The notes beneath the pieces are model-generated. The model did not search any database and was not told the origin of the DNA. It worked only from the letters and a program-made list of their open reading frames with translations. The position numbers were made by a program, and so were the translations under genes. Source: Pseudomonadota bacterium (GTDB lineage Bacteria; Pseudomonadota; Gammaproteobacteria; Burkholderiales; Rhodocyclaceae). From it: DNA of 64,000 nucleotides. This document shows, piece after piece, positions 9,151-17,612 of this stretch; position 1 is the stretch's first letter; each line of letters begins with the position of its first letter. Where the stretch lies: assembly GCA_029776255.1 (NCBI GenBank), contig JAKOTN010000033.1, forward strand, positions 1-64,000, given 5' to 3'.

Positions 9151-10347
9151 ATGACCTCATCGACTAAACCGCTGACCGGCCTGAAGGTCGTCGAACTCGG
9201 CAGCTTGATCGCCGGCCCCTTCGCCGCACGCATCCTGGCCGAATTCGGCGCCGAGGTGATCAAGATCGAATCGCCGGACGGTGGCGACCCCTTGCGAAAA
9301 TGGCGCAAACTGTACCAAGGCACGTCCTTGTGGTGGTTCGTGCAATCGCGCAACAAAAAATCGGTGACGGTCAACCTCAAGCATCCGGCCGGTCGCGAGA
9401 TCGTTGAAAAGCTGGTGGCGGATGCCGACGTCGTCGTCGAGAATTTTCGCCCCGGTGTTCTCGAAAAACTCGGGCTGGGCTGGAACACACTATCGGCACT
9501 AAACCCCGGACTGGTCATGCTCCGTCTGTCCGGTTTCGGGCAGAGTGGGCCGCTGGCACAACAACCGGGATTTGGCGCCATCGGCGAATCGATGGGCGGA
9601 TTGCGTTACGTCACGGGTTTTCCGGATCGCCCGCCCGTCAAGACCGGTATTTCGATCGGCGATTCGATCGCCGCCCTGTGGGGCGTGATCGGCGTGTTGA
9701 TGGCGCTGCGTCACAAGGACAGAAGCGGCCAGGGTCAGGTGGTCGATGTCGCGCTTTACGAAGCGGTTTTTGCGATGATGGAGTCGCTGGTCCCCGAATT
9801 CGACGTTTTCGGCTTCATTCGCGAACGCACCGGCAACATCATGCCCGGCATCACCCCTTCGAGCACGCATACCACCCGAGACGGCAAGCATGTCGCCATT
9901 GGTGGCAACGGCGACGCCATCTTCAAGCGGCTGATGCTGGCCATCGACCGCGACGATCTGGCCCACGACGCCCAACTGGCCGACAATGCTGGACGTGATT
10001 CGCGACGGGAAGAACTGTACGCCGCGATCAGCGCCTGGACGGCCGCGCACGACGAAAGCGAGGTGTTGCACGTGCTGGCCGCTGCCGAGGTGCCTGCCTC
10101 GCGGGTGTACTCGGTCGCCGACATCTTCGCCGATCCGCAGTATCTGGCACGGCAGATGCTCGAAACGGCAACGCTGCCAGACGGCAAAACGTTCAAAATC
10201 CCCGGCATCGTTCCCAAACTCTCCGAAACGCCCGGCGGCACCGATTGGCTTGGACCGGCGCTGGGCGCCCATACCAGCGAGACGCTGCGACGCCTTGGCT
10301 ACACCGACGTAGTGATTACCGCCTTGAAAGACGCCGGCACGATTTGA
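9151..10347 (+). CDS. CaiB/BaiF (family III) CoA-transferase
   Basis: The 398-residue protein is a complete class III CoA-transferase. It shows the N-terminal LKVVELGSLIAGPFAARILAEFGAEVIKIE signature region in parts, the NLKHPAGREI segment, and Asp171 in GISIGDSIAALWGV, the position expected for the catalytic aspartate that forms the acyl-enzyme anhydride. Such enzymes move CoA between carboxylates, for example succinyl-CoA to malate, mesaconate or glutarate. No partner gene is adjacent, so the acyl donor and acceptor are not predictable. Confidence 0.92.
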   Translation: MTSSTKPLTGLKVVELGSLIAGPFAARILAEFGAEVIKIESPDGGDPLRKWRKLYQGTSLWWFVQSRNKKSVTVNLKHPAGREIVEKLVADADVVVENFRPGVLEKLGLGWNTLSALNPGLVMLRLSGFGQSGPLAQQPGFGAIGESMGGLRYVTGFPDRPPVKTGISIGDSIAALWGVIGVLMALRHKDRSGQGQVVDVALYEAVFAMMESLVPEFDVFGFIRERTGNIMPGITPSSTHTTRDGKHVAIGGNGDAIFKRLMLAIDRDDLAHDAQLADNAGRDSRREELYAAISAWTAAHDESEVLHVLAAAEVPASRVYSVADIFADPQYLARQMLETATLPDGKTFKIPGIVPKLSETPGGTDWLGPALGAHTSETLRRLGYTDVVITALKDAGTI

Positions 10348-10489
10348 ATGCTCAAATTCAACCGGCGGCACTCGATTTCGCCACTTATACTGCGTGTTAA
10401 GCATGTCCGCGAAATGACCGCCGGCGACATGTCGGGTCCAGACTCTGGATAACAGCCGGTCAATTCAGTCCGCCCAGGAGAAGAAAATC

Positions 10490-10894
10490 ATGATCGACTC
10501 GACCAACACGCTGTCCACCGCGCAGAACGCGCAAGCCCTCACCGTTCGACGTCCGGAAACCGCCAACCGAATCGAATCGAACGCAAACCGAGCGGTCGAA
10601 CGCCCGGCGGCGGCAACGCCTAGCGCCAGCGTCCAAATCAGTGCCGCCGCCCGCGACCTAGCCGCGAACGATCGCCTGAAAGCCGCCGCGGACACCAGCG
10701 GCAACAGCGCCACGCCACGCCCGACCGCAACGGAAAAACCCGTGTCAACGATAAAAGCCGCCACCAGCGCCGTCGAAAACACCGCTTCAACCACGGAACA
10801 GTCGTCCCGCGTCGGTCAAGCCCTGCGACTGTTTCAAAGCAACGCCGCAAGCTCCGCCGAACCCACGTCCCGAGAGCTACGGGTCACCGCTTGA
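10490..10894 (+). CDS. Hypothetical disordered protein upstream of SprA-like metalloprotease
   Basis: The 134-residue product has AGGAG eight bases before its ATG, supporting real translation. The sequence is rich in Ala, Thr, Ser, Asn and Arg and looks unstructured. A short SVQISAAARDLAA segment and an RVGQALRLFQ segment are the only parts likely to form helices. There is no signal peptide or membrane segment. It lies 78 bases before the frameshifted metalloprotease gene, and both share low-complexity N-terminal style. I do not recognise a family or function. Confidence 0.55.
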   Translation: MIDSTNTLSTAQNAQALTVRRPETANRIESNANRAVERPAAATPSASVQISAAARDLAANDRLKAAADTSGNSATPRPTATEKPVSTIKAATSAVENTASTTEQSSRVGQALRLFQSNAASSAEPTSRELRVTA

Positions 10895-10972
10895 ACCGAA
10901 CGTTTTTTTGCCCTAGCCGACCCCGTACCGGCTTTGTGAAACAAGCACCGAATCGAGTCCGGAAGCCATGAA

Positions 10973-11591
10973 ATGATCGGTAGCCTGTCGCCGACAGGCA
11001 CATCGTCCACATACGTTCCGACCCGCGCCGCCACAACACGCGAAACGACGGGCGGCGCTGGCGCGCGCACCGAGAACACAACCGAAAACACCTCGCCGAA
11101 AAAACGTACCGAAAGCGAACTGTCGGAAGCCGATCGGCAAAAGGTCAATGCTCTTAAACAGACGGACCGTCGGGTACGCGCCCACGAAATGGCCCACGTC
11201 GCGGCCGGCGGCAGTCTGGTCAAGAGCGGCGCGAACTTCAACTACGAAACAGGACCGGACGGACAGCGCTACGCCGTCGGCGGCGAAGTGGCGATCGACG
11301 CGTCGCCGGGTCGCAGCCCCGACGAAACCATCGATAAAGCGACGCGGATCAAGGCTGCCGCGCTCGCCCCCGCCGAACCCGTCGCCACAGGATCGTCAAG
11401 TCGCCGCACTGGCCGCGCGAATGGCCCTCCAGGCGATCATCGAGCGCGCCATCCAGCAAAAAAACACTGGCGGGGTACAAAACGCTGACAACGACAAACC
11501 CGCCAACGTTAACCGCCTGCAAAGCACTTATTCCGGCTCGGCTACTGCTGAAGCGCCTGCCTCGGGCACGGCGATCGACCTTTTCGCTTGA
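10973..11591 (+). pseudogene. SprA-related putative metalloprotease, frameshifted
   Basis: The first frame encodes a disordered N-terminus, then a zincin motif HEMAH followed by AAGGSLVKSGANFNYETGPDG and the GGEVAIDASP signature. These are typical of the SprA-related (CJM1_0395-type) putative metalloprotease family. After APAEP (about 11380) the frame drifts into unrelated sequence, while the neighbouring frame continues with the family-like SPQDRQVAALAARMALQA up to the stop at 11589-11591. One extra base in the C-rich tract 11366-11381 explains this. It is either a real frameshift or a sequencing error. The catalytic motif precedes the shift, so a truncated active product is possible. Confidence 0.75.
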
Positions 11592-11907
11592 TCAAGTCGC
11601 CGCCCGCCATGCCGGCAGATTCCACACGCTTCACCGAGCCGAATCCTTTTTCTATAGAATTCCCGCCGCTGAAAACACAAAGCTCAGCCATTCGACCAAT
11701 CGCATCCGACCACCTTGGCGAAACATGGCCTTGCCGTTATCCATCGACCAGGCAACAACTCGCCTTCCCGGACAACGCACCAATACTTGCCAAGCGTAGC
11801 GAAACCATTGCCTTGTTTCCACGAAAAGTTCCAAAGGATTTCACGAAAACGTCCTTGGTTCGGCCAGGATGGCGCAACGCGCCGAAAAACGCAGATCGAG
11901 ATCGCTG
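11592..11907. other. 316-bp region without a gene
   Basis: This region lies between the frameshifted metalloprotease and the asparagine-synthase-like gene. Short open frames on both strands lack family features. I see no clear hairpin terminator, tRNA or repeat; it probably holds the promoter of the downstream gene. Confidence 0.5.
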
Positions 11908-13683
11908 ATGAAAGATAAATTGTCCGGCCAGATTGAACTGGCACGTTTGTTTGACCCACAATCGGCCCCAGGAATGCTCGACACGCTCGCTTGGCGCGGC
12001 GCGCGGACCGCGCGTGACGAATCCGGCTTGTGCGTGTCGCTGGGCTCCCCACGATTCGCCGATAGCGAAGCGGGCGCCGCCGCGCGTGCTTCCGGCACCG
12101 CGGCTGGACTTCTCCAGGCGTGGCGCCGCCACGGCCGGGAGGTGTGCTCGCACCTGCGCGGCGCCTACGCGTTCGCGGTGGTCGACACGTCGCTCGGCGG
12201 CGTATTTCTCGCCGTGGACCGCTTCGCGATCGAAACGTTGTGCTACCGCACCGATGGCCGGACGCTGGCGTTTTCCGACCGCGCCGACTGCGTGCCGGGA
12301 CGCGGTGACGATCTCGATTCGCAAGCGATCTTCGACTACCTCTATTTCCACATGATTCCCGCGCCGCGCACGATTTTCCGCGAAGTGCGACGGCTACCGG
12401 CCGCGCACAGCCTGTTCATCGACCGGCGCGGGGTGCGGGAAAACCGCCATTGGCCCCTGCGTTTCAACGAGCGCCACCGCCAACCGTTCCCGATCGCGCG
12501 CGACGCCTTTCGCCATCTGATTCGCGATGCCGTTGCGACGGAAATCGAGGGTCACCGGCGAGTAGGCGCCTTCCTCTCCGGCGGCACCGACAGTTCCACC
12601 GTCGCCGGCATGCTTTGCCAGGTCACCGGCACCGCAGCGCCGGTGTACTCGATCGGCTTCGACGCCGAAGGCTACGACGAAATGGCGTATGCCCGCATCG
12701 CCGCCAAGCACTTCGCCTGCGAACACCACGAGTATTACGTCACCCCGAACGACCTCCTCGACAGCATCCCTGCCGTCGCCCAGCACCACGATCAACCGTT
12801 CGGCAACTCCTCCGCGCTGCCCGCCTATTACTGCGCCAAGATTGCCCAGACCGACGGTTGCAGCAAGCTGCTGGCGGGCGATGGCGGCGACGAGTTGTTC
12901 GGAGGCAATTCCCGCTATGCCACGCAACGGGTATTCGAGTTCTACCAGACCCTTCCAGGTGGCCTGCGGCGGATGATCGAACCGATGTGCGTCGATGCCA
13001 GTCCCCTGCGGCGGATTCCCGGGTTGCGGCAGGCGACGGGTTACGTACGCCACTCGCGGGTGCCGATGCCGGATCGTCTGCAAACCTTCAATCTGATCAT
13101 GCAACTCAACCCGGCCAATGTGCTGACCCCGGAATTGCTGGCGCAAATCGATTTGGCGGGACCGTCGAAACACATGCAAGAAACGTGGAACGAATGCCAG
13201 GCGCCCAGCCTGATCAATCGCATGCTCGCTTTCGACTGGCGCTACACCCTGGCCGATAGCGACTTGCCCAAAGTGCGTGGCGCAACGCAAATGGCCGGCA
13301 TTGACGTCGCCTACCCCTTGCTGTCCGACGGCCTGACCGATTTTTCGATGGCCTTGCCGCCCAACTGGAAACTCCGCCGCTTCAAACTGCGCTGGTTTTT
13401 CAAGGAAGCGCTGCGCGGTTTTTTGCCCGACGACATCATCACCAAGAAAAAGAAAGGATTCGGTCTACCCTTTGGCGTCTGGGCGACGCGCAATCCGGCA
13501 CTGATGCGGCTCGCGGCGGATTCGCTGAACAGTCTGGCGACGCGCGGCATCGTACGCCGCGACTTTACCGACACCCTGATCGCCCGGCATCTGCCCGAAC
13601 ACCCCGGCTATTACGGCGAGATGGTCTGGATTCTGACCATGCTCGAACAATGGTTGCGAGGTCAAACGGCACACCGTCCGTGA
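11908..13683 (+). CDS. Asparagine-synthase-like amidotransferase lacking the N-terminal Cys
   Basis: The 591-residue protein has the asparagine synthetase B layout. Residues about 1-190 resemble a class II glutamine amidotransferase domain (MLDTLAWRGAR, LRGAYAFAVVD, RLPAAHSLF). Residues about 200-580 form the synthetase domain with the pyrophosphate motif FLSGGTDSST and the GDGGDELFGG motif. The normal N-terminal MCG(I/V), whose cysteine is the glutaminase nucleophile, is absent: the protein starts MKDKLSGQIE. It may therefore use free ammonia, or modify another substrate. Upstream in-frame codons (from 11869) do not supply the Cys. It stands alone between unrelated genes. Confidence 0.85.
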   Translation: MKDKLSGQIELARLFDPQSAPGMLDTLAWRGARTARDESGLCVSLGSPRFADSEAGAAARASGTAAGLLQAWRRHGREVCSHLRGAYAFAVVDTSLGGVFLAVDRFAIETLCYRTDGRTLAFSDRADCVPGRGDDLDSQAIFDYLYFHMIPAPRTIFREVRRLPAAHSLFIDRRGVRENRHWPLRFNERHRQPFPIARDAFRHLIRDAVATEIEGHRRVGAFLSGGTDSSTVAGMLCQVTGTAAPVYSIGFDAEGYDEMAYARIAAKHFACEHHEYYVTPNDLLDSIPAVAQHHDQPFGNSSALPAYYCAKIAQTDGCSKLLAGDGGDELFGGNSRYATQRVFEFYQTLPGGLRRMIEPMCVDASPLRRIPGLRQATGYVRHSRVPMPDRLQTFNLIMQLNPANVLTPELLAQIDLAGPSKHMQETWNECQAPSLINRMLAFDWRYTLADSDLPKVRGATQMAGIDVAYPLLSDGLTDFSMALPPNWKLRRFKLRWFFKEALRGFLPDDIITKKKKGFGLPFGVWATRNPALMRLAADSLNSLATRGIVRRDFTDTLIARHLPEHPGYYGEMVWILTMLEQWLRGQTAHRP

Positions 13684-13808
13684 CAGAGAAGCACGAAAAA
13701 TTAATCGATGCGTCGTGAACGGTTCGCCATTGCCAAACGGCTGGAAAATGCAAATTCCGCGTCGCTCTGTTAACATCGCCCACGCGAAAAACATTCCAAG
13801 GAGCAAAC

Positions 13809-14663
13809 ATGCGTCTGGATGATCAAAGCGCCAGCGAAAACGTGGAAGACCGGCGCGGCGGCGGCATAGGGCGCGGTGGCATCGGCGTCGGCACGGTGGT
13901 TGTCGCGCTGGCGGCGAGCTATTTCTTCGGCATCGATCCCTCGGTGATACTTGGACTGGCTTCCAACACCAGCAGCCGCCAGACCACCAGTCAACCGGCC
14001 CACAAGCCCCCCGCCAACGACGAGATGGCCACCTTCGTCGCCAAGGTGCTAGGCAGCACGGAGCAAACCTGGCAAATGGTTTTCCAGGATGCCGGGCGCC
14101 GCTACCAGGAACCGAAACTGGTACTTTTCACCGGTGCGACGCCCACCGCCTGCGGTACCGGCAGTTCGGCAATGGGACCGTTTTATTGTCCGTCCGATTG
14201 CAAAGTCTATATCGATCTGGCTTTTTATCGCGATCTCAAGGAGCGCTTTCATGCCCCCGGCGAATTCGCTCAAGCCTATGTAATCGCGCACGAAGTCGGT
14301 CATCACGTGCAAAACCTGCTCGGCATCTCCGATAAAGTACATGCGGCACAGCAACGTGGCGGCAATCGCGCCGCCGCCAACGCATTATCCGTACGGCTCG
14401 AATTGCAGGCCGACTGTTTCGCCGGCGTCTGGGGTCATCGCGCAGACAGCATGAAAAAAATGCTCGAACCGGGTGAGATGGAGCAGGCGCTGACCGCCGC
14501 CTCGGCGATTGGCGACGACCGCCTGCAACGTCAAGCGCAAGGACAGGTAGTTCCCGAATCGTTCACGCATGGTTCTTCCGAACAACGCGTTCGCTGGTTC
14601 AAACGCGGCATGGACAGTGGCGACATCCGCCAATGCGATACCTTTAGCGCCGCCTCGCTCTAA
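13809..14663 (+). CDS. ypfJ: Neutral zinc metallopeptidase, YpfJ family
   Basis: The 284-residue protein has a short charged N-terminus, one membrane segment (about residues 22-45, VGTVVVALAASYFFG) and a zinc-peptidase domain with the motif HEVGHH and a downstream ELQADCFAGVW, which supplies the third ligand. This is the YpfJ putative neutral zinc metallopeptidase family, presumably facing the periplasm. AAGGAG precedes the ATG. It is followed after five bases by an M23 peptidase gene, so the two are probably co-transcribed. Substrate unknown. Confidence 0.9.
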   Translation: MRLDDQSASENVEDRRGGGIGRGGIGVGTVVVALAASYFFGIDPSVILGLASNTSSRQTTSQPAHKPPANDEMATFVAKVLGSTEQTWQMVFQDAGRRYQEPKLVLFTGATPTACGTGSSAMGPFYCPSDCKVYIDLAFYRDLKERFHAPGEFAQAYVIAHEVGHHVQNLLGISDKVHAAQQRGGNRAAANALSVRLELQADCFAGVWGHRADSMKKMLEPGEMEQALTAASAIGDDRLQRQAQGQVVPESFTHGSSEQRVRWFKRGMDSGDIRQCDTFSAASL

Positions 14664-14668
14664 AGACC

Positions 14669-15535
14669 ATGAAATTCTGCGGCCGCGTCGCCCTTTTTTT
14701 TACTGCCATGCTGTTTGCGTTGGCGCAACCGACCGCCGCCATGCAAGAAGCCCCCTTGCCGCGGTCAAGCCACGTTCCAGGCGGCGTGGCACGGATTGTC
14801 GTCGCACCGGTTACCGGAGAAAGGAAGGCACCTCCGCAAGCGTGGCTAGGCGATCAACGAGTGCTGGTGATCGAGGAGGGAGGACAGTGGCTTGCCATTG
14901 TCGGCTTAGCCCTGGATACCGCTCCCGGGCCGCAGGAATTGCGCGTTCACCATTTAGGCGACACTCGCCGTCTCCCCTTCACGGTCGACACCAAACAGTA
15001 CCCCGAGCAACGCATTACCCTCAAGGACACCGGCAAGGTACAGCCGTCCGACACCGATCTCGCCCGTATCGCGCTTGAAATAGCGGAAATAAAAAAACTC
15101 AAGACCCATTGGCGCGACACCGATGATACCGATACCCGCTTCGCGCTACCCGCCAAGGGACGTCTGTCGGGACGTTTTGGCGTCCGACGTTTCTTTAACG
15201 GCGAGGCGCGCTCCCCGCACGCCGGATTCGACATTGCCGCTCCACATGGCTCGGCGGTCACGGCCACCGCGCGGGGGGTGGTCCTTAACGTCGGGGATTA
15301 CTTCTTCAACGGCAAGACGGTTTTCGTCGATCACGGCAACGGTCTGATCAGCATGTATTGCCACCTTGATCGCATCGACGTGGCGGTCGGCGACACCGTA
15401 AACAAAAGCCAGCGACTTGGCCTGGTGGGAATGACCGGCCGCGCCACGGGACCGCACCTGCACTGGAGCGTGATTTTGAACAGCGCGATGGTCGACCCGG
15501 CGTTGTTCGTTCCCGCCTCGGCAATGGCGCGCTAG
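14669..15535 (+). CDS. M23-family metallopeptidase (LytM domain), exported
   Basis: The 288-residue protein has a signal peptide (residues 1-24, ending in PTAAM). A middle domain of about 100 residues follows, then a C-terminal M23/LytM domain with HAGFDIAAP and GPHLHWSV, the H-x(n)-D and HxH zinc motifs. Members cleave peptidoglycan cross-bridges or act as amidase activators when ligands are missing; here all ligands appear present. It is tightly coupled to ypfJ, suggesting a two-gene envelope-peptidase operon. Confidence 0.9.
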   Translation: MKFCGRVALFFTAMLFALAQPTAAMQEAPLPRSSHVPGGVARIVVAPVTGERKAPPQAWLGDQRVLVIEEGGQWLAIVGLALDTAPGPQELRVHHLGDTRRLPFTVDTKQYPEQRITLKDTGKVQPSDTDLARIALEIAEIKKLKTHWRDTDDTDTRFALPAKGRLSGRFGVRRFFNGEARSPHAGFDIAAPHGSAVTATARGVVLNVGDYFFNGKTVFVDHGNGLISMYCHLDRIDVAVGDTVNKSQRLGLVGMTGRATGPHLHWSVILNSAMVDPALFVPASAMAR

Positions 15536-15594
15536 TTCAAAGGCTTACGCCGCACCTTTCCTTGCGCCACACTTCTTGATCGAGAAGCCGCGCG

Positions 15595-16068
15595 TCACAC
15601 CTCTGGCGGCATCTTGATGCGCTCGCCAGGACTCTTCGTCAAACCGCCGCGATGAGGACACTCGGAATTAGCGCATTCAGCGTACAAATAAAGTGCATGC
15701 TCGCGGATCACGAAACCGCGCTCCCTGGCGATTGTCGTTTGCCGATTTTCGATCTCGGCATCGTAAAACTCCTCGACCCGGCCGCAATCGATGCATACCA
15801 GATGGTCATGATGCTGCCCGGCACTCAATTCGAAAACCGCCTTCCCCGACTCGAAATAATGCCGTTCCAAAAGGCCGGCCTGCTCGAACTGCGTCAAAAC
15901 GCGGTAAACCGTGGCCAATCCAATGTCCAGATTCTCGGCCAGCAATTGACGATAGACATCCTCCGCCGTCAAATGACGAACCTCTGTTTTTTCAAATAGA
16001 GCCAGAATTCGGAGTCGCGGCAGCGTGGCTTTCAGCCCCAAGCTATTCAGGTCATCGGAGTTGCTCAT
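15595..16068 (-). CDS. fur: Ferric uptake regulator Fur
   Basis: The 157-residue protein is a canonical Fur: N-terminal winged helix ([40 protein letters not shown]), then the metal-binding dimerisation domain with [16 protein letters not shown] and a C-terminal ECPHRG. It represses iron-uptake genes when bound to Fe(II). It is divergent from bamE, a conserved arrangement in betaproteobacteria. No clear Fur box is visible in the 171-bp spacer, though the palindromic-looking GGTTATGATATACC at about 16112 could be examined. Confidence 0.96.
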   Translation of the reverse strand: MSNSDDLNSLGLKATLPRLRILALFEKTEVRHLTAEDVYRQLLAENLDIGLATVYRVLTQFEQAGLLERHYFESGKAVFELSAGQHHDHLVCIDCGRVEEFYDAEIENRQTTIARERGFVIREHALYLYAECANSECPHRGGLTKSPGERIKMPPEV

Positions 16069-16239
16069 CGGAGTCCTTGCGTCGGCTGAAAAATGGATGG
16101 TGCAATTTTTCGGTTATGATATACCCTTGAAGACGGCTGCGTGGTAGGTGTGCGAAACGTTGATCGATCCCCTCGCCGATTGACGTGCCGTACAGGCGCT
16201 CCCGGCCACCGACTCCCTAGTGCTCCTTAGTGCCTCCTT

Positions 16240-16773
16240 ATGCAACACATGTCATCCTTTCATCGCATCTCCTTGTTTTCCGGATTGAAAATCGTTTTTC
16301 AACGGTCCGCCGCGAGCATCCTTGTCCTATGGACGCTCACCGCGTGTTCTTCAGTGCCGCGCATCGTCACCGAATACCGGATCGACGTGCAGCAAGGTAA
16401 TGTTCTGACCCAGGAAATGGTTTCTCAACTTCGCCCTGGATTGTCGAAAGACCAAGTACGCTTCATTCTCGGCACACCGGTCTTGACGGACATGTTTCAC
16501 GCCAATCGATGGGACTATGCCTATCGCCTGAAAAAAGGTCGCACTGGCGAAGTGGAGTCGCGTTTGTTTTCGGTATTTTTCGGACCCGACGACAAACTGG
16601 CCAGGGTGGCCGGAGATGTCACCCCAGCGGACAGCCACAAACCGCTCGCCGTTTCAGAAAACCGCAATCGGGAAATCGATCTGGGTTCACTGCCTGCTGA
16701 CGGAAGCGTCACCCTCCCCCCCGACGACGAGCGCGGATTTTTCGGCAAACTGCTGGAAAAAATAGGATTCTGA
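16240..16773 (+). CDS. bamE: Outer membrane assembly lipoprotein BamE
   Basis: The 177-residue protein has a lipoprotein signal with Cys36 in LTACSS. The SmpA/OmlA fold follows, with the family signature [19 protein letters not shown] in parts and [19 protein letters not shown]. BamE is a non-essential stabilising subunit of the Bam complex that inserts beta-barrel proteins into the outer membrane. Start could be ATG 16240 or 16249; neither has a strong ribosome site. The C-terminal tail (about 55 residues) is longer than in E. coli. The stop is one base before dapB, so the two are co-expressed. Confidence 0.95.
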   Translation: MQHMSSFHRISLFSGLKIVFQRSAASILVLWTLTACSSVPRIVTEYRIDVQQGNVLTQEMVSQLRPGLSKDQVRFILGTPVLTDMFHANRWDYAYRLKKGRTGEVESRLFSVFFGPDDKLARVAGDVTPADSHKPLAVSENRNREIDLGSLPADGSVTLPPDDERGFFGKLLEKIGF

Positions 16774-16774
16774 G

Positions 16775-17584
16775 ATGAAAGGACTGAAAATTGCCATCGC
16801 GGGTGCCGGCGGCCGAATGGGCCGCATGCTGGTCGAAGCCACGCTGAAAGACGATGCCGGCGCGACATTGGCGGCGGCGTTCGACCAGGCGGAAACGCCG
16901 ATGTTGGGCAAGGACGCTGGCGAACCATGCGGCATGGCGTGTGGTGTCGAGATCACCTCCGATTACGACGCGGCCATCGCCAGCGCCGACTGTCTGATCG
17001 ACTTCACGCGCCCGCATGGCACCTTGCGGCACCTCGATGCCTGTCGCCGCCATGGCAAGGCAATGGTCATCGGCACCACGGGTTTCGATGTCGTCGGTCA
17101 ACAAACGATCGCCGCCATCGCCCGAGAAATACCGGTCGTTTTCGCACCGAACATGAGTGTCGGCGTCAATGTCGTTTTCAAGCTTCTTGATCTGGCGTCG
17201 CGGATCATGTGCGAGGGCTACGATATCGAAATCGTCGAGGCTCACCATCGACACAAGATCGATGCACCATCGGGGACGGCGCTACGCATGGGCGAAGTCG
17301 TCGCACAGGCCCTTGGGCGCGACCTCAAGACCTGCGCGATCTATGGTCGGGAAGGCGTTACGGGCGAACGCCAAGCAACGACGATCGGTTTTTCGACGGT
17401 GCGCGGAGGCGACATCGTCGGCGATCACAATGTAATGTACTGCGGTCTCGGCGAGCGCGTCGAGATTGGCCACAAGGCAAGCAGTCGGCTGCCCTACGCC
17501 TTGGGGAGCCTTCGCGCCGCCCACTTCCTGTCGAGCAAGGAATCCGGTTTGTTCGACATGCAAGACGTCCTTGGCCTGCGTTAA
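16775..17584 (+). CDS. dapB: 4-hydroxy-tetrahydrodipicolinate reductase
   Basis: The 269-residue protein is full-length DapB, which reduces hydroxytetrahydrodipicolinate in the diaminopimelate/lysine pathway. The Rossmann motif [18 protein letters not shown], and the catalytic [15 protein letters not shown] are intact. One base separates it from the bamE stop, so translation is probably coupled. It precedes the hybrid histidine kinase by 28 bases. Confidence 0.97.
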   Translation: MKGLKIAIAGAGGRMGRMLVEATLKDDAGATLAAAFDQAETPMLGKDAGEPCGMACGVEITSDYDAAIASADCLIDFTRPHGTLRHLDACRRHGKAMVIGTTGFDVVGQQTIAAIAREIPVVFAPNMSVGVNVVFKLLDLASRIMCEGYDIEIVEAHHRHKIDAPSGTALRMGEVVAQALGRDLKTCAIYGREGVTGERQATTIGFSTVRGGDIVGDHNVMYCGLGERVEIGHKASSRLPYALGSLRAAHFLSSKESGLFDMQDVLGLR

Positions 17585-17612
17585 ACAGCCCTTCCAGAAC
17601 GGTAGCTGAATC

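Noticed and set aside
7986-9581. 531-codon frame opposite icd and the CoA-transferase gene
   Set aside because: It spans two real genes and an intergenic terminator, with no family motif of its own.
16069-16239. Fur box in the fur/bamE spacer
   Set aside because: The only palindromic element (near 16112) does not match the Fur consensus well enough to call.
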